DNA from: Lingula anatina
Lineage: Eukaryota > Brachiopoda > Lingulata > Lingulida > Lingulidae
NCBI RefSeq assembly: GCF_001039355.2
Contig: NW_019775432.1
Span: 62,001-126,000, forward strand
Direction: 5' to 3'
Length of the DNA: 64,000 nucleotides
Positions 13,940-26,600 of this stretch are shown here, piece by piece; position 1 is the first letter of the stretch, and each line of letters starts with the position of its first letter. The notes under the pieces were generated by a model that searched no databases, had not been told where the DNA came from, and was given only the letters and a program-made list of their open reading frames with translations. Made by a program: the position numbers and the translations under genes.

Positions 13940-15579
13940 TTAGCAGAGTTTCTTTCCTTTGCCTTTCAGAATCATGAGAATAATAAAATCACCCACTTCA
14001 AATAACGTGAGAACGCTGGCTCCAAGGATGAGTCCTAACGCCCCTCCAATGTCACACCCGAGTGTGAACGCATTGTATGCTTGGTACTGCTCTCTTCTCT
14101 CGTATGAAATTTCCATGAAAAATATATCGAGCCGAGCAGTGTTTTTCTTGAAATCAATAACATCTCTATAACCGGAGTCATTAATCATCTCTTCAGCATA
14201 ATAATCTGCGAATGGTACTTGAGACAGACTCACTTCATACTTGATAGATTCACACGCCACAGGGCAGACATGTTTGCACTGCCCCTTTTTCTGGATGAAC
14301 ACGTCATAATTCGGCCCGTAGCAGTAGAACAACTCTTTAGGGTTACAGAAACGGCCCGTAGATTGTCTTATTTTTCCAAACTTCAGGAACTTGACACACT
14401 GGCACTTTTCTATCATGAAGTCGTAGAGGCATTCGCGTCGGCATGCGGACTGAGAGTACTCCGGGTGGAACTTCAGTGTTATGTCCTTGCGACAGCTGCC
14501 CCACTGCGTTACGTCAAGGTTACTGACCTGAGATATGAAAAGACAAGGACTGTTTTAAGTGATAAACGTTTTTTAATTAGGGAAATAACAGATCTACGTT
14601 TTCTGAGCTGGAGACATATAACGTGTTTGTTTGAACATGCGCCAGTTTCTTAGGGTTAAATCAAAAAGAGAAAAATGATTGAATGTAACTGTAAAATCTA
14701 GCATCTTTGCACAAGAAAAAGTATTTGATTAGGTTATTTTAAATATAAAGATGCTATATACAATTATTCTGAAAGCACTTTAATAGAATGAAATTTTGGA
14801 TATCGTCAATATGATTCAAAATGATTCTCAGAACTCTGCCTGAGAAATATGCCGTGTTATACTCGCCACACGTCCTTACATTGATCATCTTAAGTCCAAC
14901 TAAAGTATGCATTCCGGCGCCCACTGAGAACCCCATATTGCTCATCATCGGTGGATCTCGGGCGTGGACCCTCACCTGTAAGGTTCACGAAATTAACTGT
15001 CTTTATTACATCCCTGACCAGTCTATGTTCGTTTGTGATGAGATATTACCAAGAATTAAAGTCTTAGCAAATTATCAATATTATAAAAATCTATATAACG
15101 TAACCATCAAACACATCTATTTGTAAGCTGTTTCACTAATTAGGACCAGTCGTTTTTTAACATCTTATAGGAACTATGTAATAGAGAACCTACATTTTCG
15201 TTTAAGACAATATATGTGAACGGTGGGCAAACCTCTCGCAAATCATCCAGGTGAATGACCTTCCGGGTTTCGGTTGACAACTAAATTCTGTAATCATTAA
15301 ACTAAATACGTTTTCATAGTTGGGATGTTTATGAGGAATCGAATACTATTTACGGGATAGTTATCTTTGGAATTCCGAAATCAAGAATGAAATGCTCTTA
15401 AACTGTGTTAAAGCACATGTATTACCTTGAAACCTGCTCCATAGCCAGCAAATCCTCTGAAATAGTTTCTCTGATCCACGTCTAACGTCAGCTGGAGGCC
15501 AAAGAGTCTTCCACTACTGTCGCTCGTTAACCTATGACCGCTATACCCTGTAATATAACGACATATAATGATAAAATAC

Positions 15580-15610
<31 letters not shown>

Positions 15611-16945
15611 TCAACAACAAAAACAAAATGATGATAAGAATGAGGAAGATTATACAACTCTGTGTTCATTGAATAAATGTTGCAAAGACAAGATTATACA
15701 ACTCTGTGTTCATTGAATAAATGTTGCAAAGACATCTCTTTATTAAAAAAAGGATGGCAATGCAATATCATAATATTATCGAGAAGAAAGAAGGAACAAA
15801 CCTTACCTGAATTAAAGGTGTAGCAGATCCCCATATCCGTATAAACAGGAGTGAAATTTTTCATGCTGCAGCTTATCCCTCGAAATGTACACTGTAATAT
15901 AAATGTATTATATACATTTGGTATTTAATACGGAGTATGTCAGTTTGAAATGTAGGCCTATGTCTTGGTTAAACACGTACGTGTGTTGTCTTTAAAACTC
16001 TATATCGGACAGGAGAATAGAGGAATGTGAAATTTGGCGTGTCAGTAGCGTTTAACTGACTATCTGGTCTTTGGTAGGCTATTGTTACATTACGTAAAGT
16101 GTGGTGAATTCATTGAGCGGTTCTTTTGGGTTCGTCCTAGTGCGACTATGAAAGAGCATGGTTTTTCCGAAAAAGTCTATAATTTGGGAGACGATTTTGA
16201 ATTTTTGAATATTAACTTGCTGTTGTATGGTGAGTGTACTGTAATAACAATGACGCGAAACAGACAAACATATTATCAATCCTTTTTGAAATGCCTTATT
16301 GGTGAAATTCTTTAAAGAATTGATGTCACAATGGCACTGTAAACAGTTTATGTGTAATTCAATAAAACGATGAAATCGCTTGTTTTCATTTTCAACAGTT
16401 GGAAAGACAAGAGGAAAGTTATATGAAGACACATTAAGGTAACCATACTATTTAAACATCTAAAGCTATATATTAAATAAGAAACTTACCTCTTTAACGA
16501 ATGGTTTCGAGACATTTAGAACAGAGTCCCAGTCGAACCAATCGTCTCCTAAACCCGTGAAATTTTCACTGCCAACTTTAAGAGGAAAATATCTCTCAAA
16601 CTCTTCCAGGAGATCCAGTTCCCTTGCCCTCATTTTCGAAATGGCATTATAATTGCATATTGTTACCGCCGGGAACATCACGGAAAGCGGAGTCACGGTG
16701 TAGGTGTTAAAACGCACCGGATGCCCGGCATAAAACGTAACGCGTTCGTAAACCTGGAACGCCATCAATATCAGTCCGCCCAAAAAACACACCAACCATA
16801 TCAACCTCCTGATATACCCCGATTCTCTGCTCACTATTTCCTGCAAAGCTTGACAGCTGACACGTTCTGCAAATTTCTCTATCACTGGTGTTTCCTGGTC
16901 GGAGCTGCTGTCAGTCTTGCGTGGTAATCGGCTGGGAGAGATCAT
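13940..16945 (-). CDS. ASIC-like DEG/ENaC channel, paralog B
   Basis: Second member of the tandem pair, with the same architecture. Exons on the minus strand: 16945-16490, 15891-15807, 15547-15426, 14975-14880 and 14527-13940. Exon 1 and exon 2 (85 bases) have the same length and phase as in paralog A. Visible blocks: TM1 around LIWLVCFLGGLILMAFQVY, FPAVTICNYN, CTFRGISCSMKNF, DMGICYTFN, GFSVGAGMHTLVGLK, YSQSACRRECLYDFM, CPVACESIKYEVSLS, and DIGGALGLILGAS with the G-A-S filter before a short basic tail ending GKGKKLC. As in A, the pre-TM1 HG motif is replaced (CQALQEI). The last exon is the most similar between paralogs and the extracellular finger region the least, as expected for a diverging receptor pair. 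Ligand or proton sensitivity cannot be read from the sequence. Confidence 0.9.
15647..15734. repeat. 44-base exact tandem duplication in intron of paralog B
   Basis: Two back-to-back copies (15647-15690, 15691-15734) beginning AGATTATACAACTCTGTG. They appear identical, and an (ATT)n run lies just upstream. Recent slippage or assembly duplication. Confidence 0.85.
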
Positions 16946-17100
16946 TTTTCAATGGAATAATGATCCCAACTCTTAGTAACAAAATCGGTATACCGTTCTT
17001 TAATATAACCAGTCTCCGATGATGACGTCGAACTGTTGACATGATTCAGCAATTAAGGATTAAATGTCATCAACGATTCCAAATGGATGTAGTTATTGAA
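16946..17100 (-). promoter_or_regulatory. upstream region of channel paralog B
   Basis: Aligns with the region upstream of paralog A. It shares the text around the start, CCGTTCTT, and the core TGACGTCGAACTGTTG starting at 17023. Conservation in both copies suggests a retained promoter element with a CRE-like half. Confidence 0.45.
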
Positions 17101-17828
17101 AATGACACTAAAACCTGATACTAATGTAAAGTTCAGTAGAGCAAATGGGCGACATCAATCAGACAAAAACAGCTTTGGCAGATTAAACGACATGCAAGGA
17201 CAGATAGTCATTAACGGACGGACATCTCATGAGCGGGGTCATCATTCCTTCCTCGCTTAAATTGGTATTCCTATACCTTTCCCACTTTCTAATCGTGGAA
17301 TAAGAGGGGGAGGTCCTTGTCTGCGAGGACACTGAGGGGAATGTCAAGAGTTTCGTTTTGGAAAAACGATTCTGGAAATAATGGATATCAAATAATTCGT
17401 GTTTGTAGTTTGTATCACTAAAAAGATTAATGGCATAATTAAGAGATGCACGGAATGTGTTGGCTCTGTCCCCGATAATTGAAAAGCCTCCCAGTCATAT
17501 TGCAAGCGATGCCAGATGTGCTATAGGCTGCGTTCACAACCGTGGACTAGTCAATCCGAGAATAAAACGTGCCTAGCATTTGGAAATAGATTCTTGCCTC
17601 CTACGCGGGCTGTCCCTGCAGAGCAATTAAATCCCGGATTGTTTTCAAGTGGGGTTAGTCTTTTCTTGACAAGAAACCAGTTAAATCAGAAATAGAGACA
17701 CAACCAATGGATAGAACTGTTTATGATAAAACGGTATTGTATCAGGTAAACACTGACATTGAAAAAAAAAACGGCCCTCCATTTGTTATTAGCATTGAGG
17801 ACTAAGGTGAATTATTGTCATAAAGGAA
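17101..17828. other. non-coding spacer
   Basis: No gene seen. Sequence is AT-rich with short purine runs. Confidence 0.3.
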
Positions 17829-18134
17829 TCACTCCCAGGATCGTTGCACGTGCGTAAGTGTCTCGATTCCATGGCCCCGCATCTCGAAATAGAATCGGTT
17901 ATGGAATCGAGACACTAACGCACGTGCGCAACGTAGCGAACCTTTCGAGATACGGAGCCCTGGTGTTAAAGCAGAAATATAAGTCTGCAGACAACCTTTA
18001 CAAAATGTATGCCCACAAGGTAAATATGTCGGCTCTTTGTACTCTTCAAGGCATAAAGAGCAGCTGATAAAATGTTCAGTTATTTTGGCTCGAAGGCTTT
18101 CTTCATCACCTCTGCTTGCACCAGCTGTAGCCAT
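17829..18134 (-). pseudogene. truncated TRIM-type RING finger exon
   Basis: The minus strand encodes MATAGASRGDEESL followed by a RING half: CSLCLEEYKEPTYLPCGHTF and then CKGCLQTYI. This has the C-x2-C, C-x-H and C-x2-C spacing of TRIM-family E3 ubiquitin ligases. The last metal pair (normally CPxCR) is missing: after SKGSLRC the frame runs into an inverted repeat (17842-17932) and then stops. No B-box, coiled coil or C-terminal domain follows on this strand. The start ATG lies in a CAAGATGGC context that resembles a YY1 site. Either a first exon interrupted by an insertion or a dead fragment; I favour the latter. Confidence 0.6.
17842..17932. repeat. inverted repeat, arms about 31 bases
   Basis: Left arm 17842-17872 (CGTTGCACGTGCGTAAGTGT and onward) pairs with 17901-17932 with two or three mismatches, around a loop of about 28 bases. 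It coincides with the point where the RING homology ends. Confidence 0.8.
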
Positions 18135-18179
18135 CTTGGGTGTTTGGAGTGAACAGTTCGTAGTAGAGCAGATATACAT

Positions 18180-19514
18180 TTATCTATAAACCAGTTGACT
18201 CCCTTTCAGGGCCAGGATGGTTTATTTTTGCATTTAACTGACATATTTTTAACTTAAACATATAGTTGAGTTTTGTACTAATTTTACATTAAAAAAAATA
18301 TTTTGCTCGCATTTTAATTACTGAGTAGAAATAATTTTTTTCAGAAATTAATATGTCAACAGAAAATTGCAACCAAAGATGTGATGAAAAGTATTTTACA
18401 CATGTCGAAGCCAAATTGAAATCCAGGCAAATTTAAAATCTGTCAAGGCCAGACTGAAAGGACTGGTGAACATGTTGTCTGTAGCCTTATGACTCTGGTC
18501 TACCTACAAGATGAGCCACTTGTTGTTAACAATAATATTATATGTTTTATAACAGTGCTAAATTATCATGACTTGTGTAATATTCCAACGATATCACCTC
18601 AGGAAAAAAGAATGAAGAAAAAAATAGAAAGAGATGGATCCGTAGAAGAATATAGTCGTTGGCATGCACCTATTCGTATTAATTTTATAAATATTTGGAT
18701 TCAATGTCTGCAGTGTTATTAACTTATTCAACCGTTTAATATACACCCCCAGTCGGATTTGCCCCATCCCAATCCTTTCTTTTAGCATTGGATGTGACAA
18801 AAATACTCATTTTAAGGCAAGTGATATCATGGGCCACTAGTATAAAAATCACTTGTGTACATCAGGTACAAAGCACTGAGATTTGTACATTTTTGTCAAA
18901 AAGTTCAGGCGTACACACGCCATGTCTTACAGTGTAATACATGTAGGTAGTAACCAGCGCATCAAACCATACATGTATATTATAAGTTTTCAAATAATAA
19001 TTCAAGAGGTCAGGATTTTTCCTAGTTGTGCAAATTGTTAGTGTATACTACACAAAGCACAACATAGCTTGGCCTTTTTTTATTATTAATTAACTTCCAC
19101 AGTGTCAAAAGATCCCAGTATATGTACATGTGACTGGCCTACATGCTGTATGTCACCATGTGCCTCGGGTCTCTGTCAACAAGATAAGCTGAACATTTTA
19201 GCATGCATTGTACAAGTGTTTTCATGTGCACGAGTTCAACAGCACTGTTAGTGGATTCAGAAGGAGTGAAAAATGGAATCACATCTATAAAACATGGGTT
19301 GTCACTCTTGTGTACCTTATGCCCACCAGTTAAGGAGGGAGGGAGACGGGAGCTGGGCAAAGTTTAGGTACACCCCATTTGATTTCCTGACAAAAATAGT
19401 TAATATTTACACATTTATTGCATCTCATCAGAGATAACGAGATATGTAGCACACAAAAATGGAAACACAATTTTTTTAATTGGGGTGATTTTAAATTATT
19501 CTTGATTATATTAA
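18180..19514. other. non-coding spacer
   Basis: No recognisable gene. AT-rich with short open frames lacking motifs. Confidence 0.3.
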
Positions 19515-20265
19515 TTGTTTCCTGGTCCTTTTCAGGGTGACAACGCGCAGAGGGATATGCAGTGGTCGAGAAAGACCCGTATTGGTGTTAGCCATGAACG
19601 GATGCCGAGACTGACCGATGAAGAATACACAGCAATACAGCTGTTGCTTAACAGTAATGTCCCTGTCCGAAATAGGACTGTCGCACACGCACAGAAAGTT
19701 TACCTTCTGCAACTGACAGAACATCCGTATCGTGAACAGACTCTCTCACGGGTCTTGATAGACGGCAGGATTTTTCTTCTTCTTTCAGAGCTTAATAGTT
19801 TTATTAAACATTTTTATTATAAAACTAAAGGTGATGGTGCAAGAAAATTACGGTATCGACTGAGATCTACTGGTATTTTTCTATGGAATCGGCGAGAAAG
19901 AAATTCAAAAATTTATAAATTCACCATAAAAGAATACCTAAATTTTATAATGAACCTACCCTGATATCATTAAAGGAAGACTATTCAACAAAGAATACAA
20001 AAAGGCATTACAGACATATCATCTGAGGTAGTAAAACACAAGGGTATAAAGTAGAAGTACATATTGTCTAGCTATTATTGATGTTCTTAGTCGGTATTTG
20101 TGGCTGAGGCCCTAAAAACCAAATTAAAGAGCATAAGGGGTGGCTTCCAGCGTCGAGAACATTTTGTCAAGAATGGGGAACAGCAACCAGAGTGCAGACA
20201 GATCAGGGATATGAATTTAAAAGACTTTTCAAAGAATTATCCAACAAATTGAGAATCAAATCTTA
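19515..20265 (+). pseudogene. decayed retroelement-type integrase
   Basis: A 149-codon open frame (19515-19964) contains LTDEEYTAIQLLL and FYYKTKGDGARKLRYRLRS, the sort of text that precedes integrase cores of Gypsy/Ginger-like elements. About 120 bases further, in other frames, are AIIDVLSRYLWLR and TRVQTDQGYEFKRLFKEL. These are typical rve core blocks around the first and second catalytic aspartates. At least one frameshift and several stops separate the pieces. The third catalytic residue and the element ends are not seen. Dead element, class uncertain. Confidence 0.65.
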
Positions 20266-20449
20266 GGTTATCTGAAGCCTGCATTCTCTGTAAAGCATTG
20301 ACGAATCTTTTATTATCCTCTCAAAATTATATCAAAGAAACACAACATAAACAGACGTTTGTCCAGTTTGATTGACCGGTCATTGACTGACAGATAGAAA
20401 TTATATATATATATATATATATAACACCGGAGACAATCAACAGCAGCAA
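20266..20449. repeat. (TA)n microsatellite and flank
   Basis: Contains a TA dinucleotide run at about 20402-20423 upstream of the lipocalin promoter. The equivalent position in the second lipocalin copy has a shorter AT-rich tract. Confidence 0.5.
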
Positions 20450-20677
20450 ACAAGGGATAGTACAGTACATACCCGCTTTCTAAAAGCAAAGATAACCTCA
20501 CAGATTTCATTAACTTGCACGTTCAGAGAGCTCGGCCAATCATTGCGCAGGCATGAGAAAAAACAAGGGCTCAGCCAGGGAAGCTATAATCCTGTGTAAA
20601 AACGTAAATATCCAGGTACACGCATATAACCCGCAGTCTCATTTCACAAGAAGATCACATATCGCGCGAACGCCATA
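20450..20677 (+). promoter_or_regulatory. lipocalin copy 1 promoter
   Basis: About 220 bases closely matching the region before the second lipocalin copy (33250-33444). Shared text includes CCCGCTTTCTAAAAGCAAAG, AGAGAGCTCGGCCAATCA with a CCAAT box, and GGTACACGCATATAAC, an imperfect TATA-like element about 50 bases before the ATG. Function inferred from position and conservation. Confidence 0.55.
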
Positions 20678-23600
20678 ATGTCTTCCATGGCCTTTCTCTT
20701 GATGCTGGCAGTCTACACGGTAACAAACGCAGACGCCGTGCTGGGAAAGTATAAGGATGAAACTGCTACGAGGAGGATCCACTTTCCTAAACCAGGCCGC
20801 TGTAACGTGGGACTCTTGATGAACCCTGATTGGGATAAGGTTGGTACACCTTCTCTTGTGGATTGGAAAGTCACAAATAAAGAAAACCCTGAACTATAAG
20901 CGTGATTGATGCGCGCAAGCTCCTTCATTTTTAACGATCCATATTCGCACGCTTATCCTCTGGCAGTCAGCGACTAGCGCAAAGTGCAAATGTGCAACTT
21001 TCATAGTTTTGTAGAAAGTCTAAAAGGTATACAACATTGGTCAAAAAGGTTGTCCCACCCCCAATTTAATGTGCTTTTGTTTATAAATGATCACATCACA
21101 GGAGTTAATTGCTATGAATGGTGATTTTCATTCCAGACACCATAACAAACATGATTAGTGGTACAGGAAATACAAACTAGCCGTTAAGACATCCATATTT
21201 AATGTCATTTATTCACATTTATTTCATGTAGGCCCTACCCCCCTCCGATGTTCCGAATCCGATGTTCCACTGTCATTTCCATGGAGGTTAATAAATACCC
21301 ATTAAATTTAAATGACACCACCAAATGTCACCAAATTTACACACAATTAGCATTAGGGAATGCTCGTTAAAGATTACGTGTCTATTAGCGTGTGTGGCTA
21401 TCGCGCACTGTAATTTTCTCCTGTAGACGGCGCTACTGCCTTCAACAAGGGTAACAATTCTGTTTTATGGGATATTGTCCCATGTTTCCTAAAAAGCTTG
21501 GCGGAATTGGTCCAGACTATTTGGGGTTTAGTTCTCCTCTGGATTGCACACTTCAATTCACGCCACGGGTGCTCAGTAGGTTTATTATTAGGATTCAAAG
21601 ATGATATCTCCAGCCTCAGAACATTGGGTTTCTGCAACAAATTACTCACAACATGAGAACTGTGTGGAAGTTTGCTGACATGATGAAGCCTGGATCACCC
21701 CCGAAGTCCCCTCTTGCAGATATAATGAGGTATCAGTTAAGAATGTTAAGTTCAGTGACCCCAGAAATTCCAGAACTTGGTCAACCATCACTAGGAACAA
21801 GTTTGTTTTGCTGAAGAATCGATGTATTTCTTGTATGCCTTCGATGGTTAAATTAGGGCATGTAGACATGTCGTAGAATGCTTTTTGCAATGTTTGTGAA
21901 GGATATTATCGCCTGAGGTGTCAGGTCAGTCCACGTTTGGAGAGATTTCCAAGCCCATGGTTTTAGTGCATTGTTCTTACCGAAAAAGAACGTTATTGGG
22001 ACAATTCAAAGGAACGTCCTCAACAAATATCTCACTCCATTTGCAAGAGGTGACTTCAGGGATACTGCAGGCGTCATCGTGCAAATGCACTTGCTCACAA
22101 CTCTCGTCTGCTGAGTGATTTGTTGCAGAAACTCAATGTTTAGAGGATGGAGAAACCACCTTTGAGGCCTGTCATTAACCTGACTAAACATCCGTGACAT
22201 GAATTGAAGTGTGCAATGCAAAGGAGAACCAAACTCTTAATAATCTGGACCAACTCTCCCAAGCTCTTTAGGAAGAATGGGACAATATTCCATAATACAG
22301 AATTGTTACCCTTGTTGAAGGCAGGCCGCGCCACCTACAGGAGGTAATTACAGTACCAGGCCTACCCAACTACCAGACTCGGCACCTAAGGATCCTGTAT
22401 ATCGGACCACACTACCCGTTTTCAAGGTGTGTGTCAGATCTCATTTCGGAGTATCAGTCAGAACACCGACAGGATGAGCCCACGCTCGGCTGTCATCTTG
22501 ATTGGATAGTAAACGATTGTCGTAAAATCGCTATATGATTTTAAAACCGGGTGCATAAATTTGAAAACCACCTAGAACAACCTTAGACTGCCACATTAAT
22601 CTAATACAATGCAAAAAAGCCCTATCAAAAGGTGTTAAAACATTAAAACCGAATGTCGTAATGTGCCCATATACCCCCATAGAGACAATAAAATGGAGAA
22701 CTCTAAAGTAAGAGTACAGTCTAAGGTTGTTCTAGATGGTTTTCAAATTTATGCACCCGGTTTTAAAATCATATAGCAATTTTACGACAATCGTTTACTA
22801 TCCAATCAAGGTGACAGCCGAGCGTGGATGAGCCCGCAGTCTTCCTACAAAATTTGTTCTGGGGTATGATACTCCGAAATGCGATCTGACACACACCTTG
22901 AAAACGGGTAGTGTGGTGCGATATAGCGGTTAATTCGGGATCCTTATGTGCCGAGTCTGGTAGTTGGGTAGGCCTGAGTACTCGGTAAACACAAACACTA
23001 CTAGACAAGTGACCTTTAACGAGCACACCCTAATGCTAAATGTGTGAAAATTTGGTGACAATTGGTGGTGTCATTTCAATTTAATGGACATTTCTTTGCC
23101 TCTGTGAAAACCACAGTAAAATGCCGGATTTGAGGGGATACAGGTTATAAATGTGAATAAATGGTATTAAATATTGATATTCACCGCTAGTTTGTATTTT
23201 CTATATCACTAATCATGATAGTTATGGTATCTGGAATAAAAATCACTATTTATAACAATCTTCACCTGTGATGTGATCATTTATAAATAAAAGCACATGA
23301 TAGTGAAGGTGCATGGGACAACCTTTTTGACCAATGTTGTATATCTGAGAGGATTTCTGGCAAACCGCAGCAGGTTTGCCATTTTTATCCGGCGTTTAAA
23401 GAATTTAAACTACCTCCGAGCGTGTAAAGTTAACCAACCGTTAAGAAAATTTACATTTGGTAAGTGCTAAACAACGTTTATGAAACCCGGTTAAACGTTG
23501 TTTAAGTTAAACGCTGGATTTAACCGGTGGTAAGTGCAAAACGCCCTTTATAAAACTGGGCCCTGGATGTTATTAAAAATGACATTTAAAATTTCGTAGA

Positions 23601-26600
23601 CTCTTTGATTTGGAATCTAGCAACCCAGTTGGGCAAATGTATAAGAGAGATTAAAGTATTTATATAAAAACAAGAATTGTAGCATTTTGCAACAACATTA
23701 ATCCAGGTAAAAAGTAGTTCGACTTAATACCAAAATATTGCATAAAAAGTAAATTTTTGTTTTTGATTTTTGTGATTAATTGATTAAGTATTTTCCAACA
23801 GGCCTTTAAAAAGATGGGCTTAAAAATATACACAAAGATAAACGATCATTTGTCTAGGATGGGATTTCACAGTACAACAATAAAAACAAAGGTTCGAACC
23901 TTATGATCTTTACAATTTTAACACTTTATTGTCAAAAGTTTGCATGCTAGCAGTAAAAGTACATTTAAAACGTAGGCTGTAATTGACGGAAAATAGTATG
24001 TTTTAACTTTACAGTCAAGATTGAATTAATTCAGATTTGATGAGGCAGATTCAAGTATGGAAGTTAATTTAAAATGAAAATTAAGGAATGAAAGAAGAAA
24101 GAGAGAGATACAAGGCCAAGGAGAGTATACAGAGAGGCATATCGACAGACACACACAGGTAGAACTAGAACCATACATTGTATATGAGTACCACTGTTCC
24201 TCTGTTCCTTTCAGAATGCTGGTATATTCACATGGTAGATAGGGGTTTTGTTGTCTTTTGATGAATTGCTTACGACCTTTGATGTTATACTGTGACTTTG
24301 TGTTTTCCAGGAAAATTGATTTCATAGAAACATACATATGCTGGTAGCTAAATGCTTAAATCTTTTTCTTTTTTGTTTTGTTGAAATTATCCTCACCCGA
24401 GAATAAAAATTAAAATTTGTTTTAACCCAAAAAGGAACAAACGTGACTGTGTCAAATGGAAAACTTTCAACTGCGGAATGTTTTGCTCACTTTGAAGACT
24501 GGTTTTGTTCTTTAATTTTTTCCTACAAGTATAACGTTGTAAAAAACATGGCAAACTTCTGTATAGAAAAAATTGCACGATTCTAGTTTGTTTTTCACTG
24601 AATATAACACAAAGATAAAATGCAACATGCAAATATATTAAATGAAGTATTTTTTTTATTCGTGGCGCAAAAATAGTGTCTGAAATATCAAACTATACAC
24701 ATGAAAACACTATATATGTTGCAGTCGACAGAAAAAACCTATTACCTGTGACGAAGTTGTTGGCTTGTCTTCGTCATGTTACGCGAGGTAGCAAATACAA
24801 CTCAGATATTATCTTTCTTATTATTTATTGAACTACTGTCCTGTTATTACCCGCGCCGCTTCCTTCATTTCTATTCCTACCTCATGCAATCTATAGCGGC
24901 CTTCTCTCTGTTTACACTAAGCGCAGTTCTATAAATACCATAAGAGCATGTCAATCAACTTAAGTTACTCTACTAAACACTCCCCGCTCTTATTCGCTGC
25001 ATGCTGTCACTTACTAACGTTACATTATCTCCCGGGGACGATATGCCTGTCCCCAGGCATATTTAAAATTAAAATATACATTAATTAAAAATAAACTTTC
25101 TTAAACACTGCATTTGTCTTTTATCATAAATTCATGCAAAACAAAACTAAGTACATAGATTTTGTATTATAAACCTACTTTAAGATAGAAATAAAATTGA
25201 CATGAAACCCCAAATATAACTTAAAGGAAGATAGATTGATAAATTTTTATGAAAATACAAGTGTTCGTGGATATATTTCGTATCGGCATTTACACATTTC
25301 AATGTGCGGCTCAAGAGCACAGATGTTTTTATTTGTTTTCTCCGCGCGGATGTTTAAATCTGTTACTCTCTTATTGTGGCTCTGACACATTTTATTATAT
25401 AGTTTCTCTCTTTCGTTTGCCATCTGAGATGTTCTTGGGGNACAAGTTATTTCCAAAATGGCGACTGTGGAAGGACTGAATTCACACTAGCGACACCTGG
25501 TGCCAAGCGGGCTGGTATCCCCCATTGCGTCCGCATTCGCGAGGTGTGTACCTTTACTCTGCTTAGTTGAAATCTGTTAGGGGATAAATTCAATAACCAA
25601 TAATTCATTACTTCCAGAAATTCGATTACATTCAAATTGGCATGGAATTCTGGCACTGCCTTACCTTTGTCAACGCGAATATCAGTTACCGAAACTATGT
25701 ACCCTTAATACCTGACCTCTTCTCGCGCAATGAAACTATTCAGATAATATTAAATTTACATTCCTCAGCCTTCGTAAAACTAAGTTTACCTCACTATGGC
25801 TGGCTACCATAAAGTCATCTAAATATTGCAAAAAGCATTTTCTAAAATAATCGTTTAAAGCAATTATCTTACCTTCCATTTTATGTTTGCCCAATTCCAA
25901 TCTCCCATCTAGATACTTTGTGTTCGCCTGCGTATTTTCGTCCGGTGATCGTTCTCTCTCTTTCCGACAAGACTCATGATGTCAAACATTTATATTTTGC
26001 ATCCTCCACCATTTGTGACGAAGTTGTTGGCTTGTCTTCGTCATGTTACGCGAGGTAGCAAATACAACTCAGATATTATCTTTCTTATTATTTATTGAAC
26101 TACTGTCCTGTTATTACCCACGCCGCTTCCTTCATTTCTATTCCTACCTCATGCAATCTATAGCGGCCTTCTCTCTGTTTACACTAAGCGCAGTTCTATA
26201 AATACCATAAGAGCATGTCAATCAACTTAAGTTACTCTACTAAACACTCCCCGCTCTTATTCGCTGCATGCTGTCACTTACTAACGTTACATACCTATTG
26301 CTCAAAGTGCTTAAACAATAGTGATCTTTTTTGGCATTTTTCCGGGGAACATGTGTTACGTACGTTTTAGCCATGACTCAACGCCCCATAGACTACATTT
26401 TTAAAAAATATATAGACTTCCTTACTCAGTTATCATTTACCATAACTGAATCAATACAACATTTATTGCAACACGATACAAAATATAAAAGTTCCCAAAA
26501 ATCTCCCGAAAAATACGTGACCGCTTGGCTCTTTATATAATGATATAGACAATGCCAAAACTTACCTGTAGATGTAAAAAAATATAGACAACCGTGGATT

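Larger units (their letters stand above)
24747..26291. mobile_element. young LTR element without coding capacity
   Basis: Two 278-base direct repeats (24747-25024, 26014-26291) differ at a single base (CCCGCGCC versus CCCACGCC). They start TGTGACG, end GTTACA, and are flanked by the 4-base duplication TACC (24743-24746, 26292-26295). The LTR has TATAAATA at 24930-24937. The 989-base interior has no gag or pol text. Next to the right LTR the minus strand reads TGGTGGAGGATGC, which could be a primer-binding site and would put the element in minus orientation, but the TATA box argues for plus. A single N at 25441 lies inside, so internal sequence may be missing. Confidence 0.88.

Noticed and set aside
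14219-14653. 144-codon plus-strand frame opposite channel B
   Set aside because: Antisense shadow of the conserved last exon of the channel.
16085-16432. 115-codon minus-strand frame between channel B exons 1 and 2
   Set aside because: Lies in the intron, has no channel text and no fitting splice sites.
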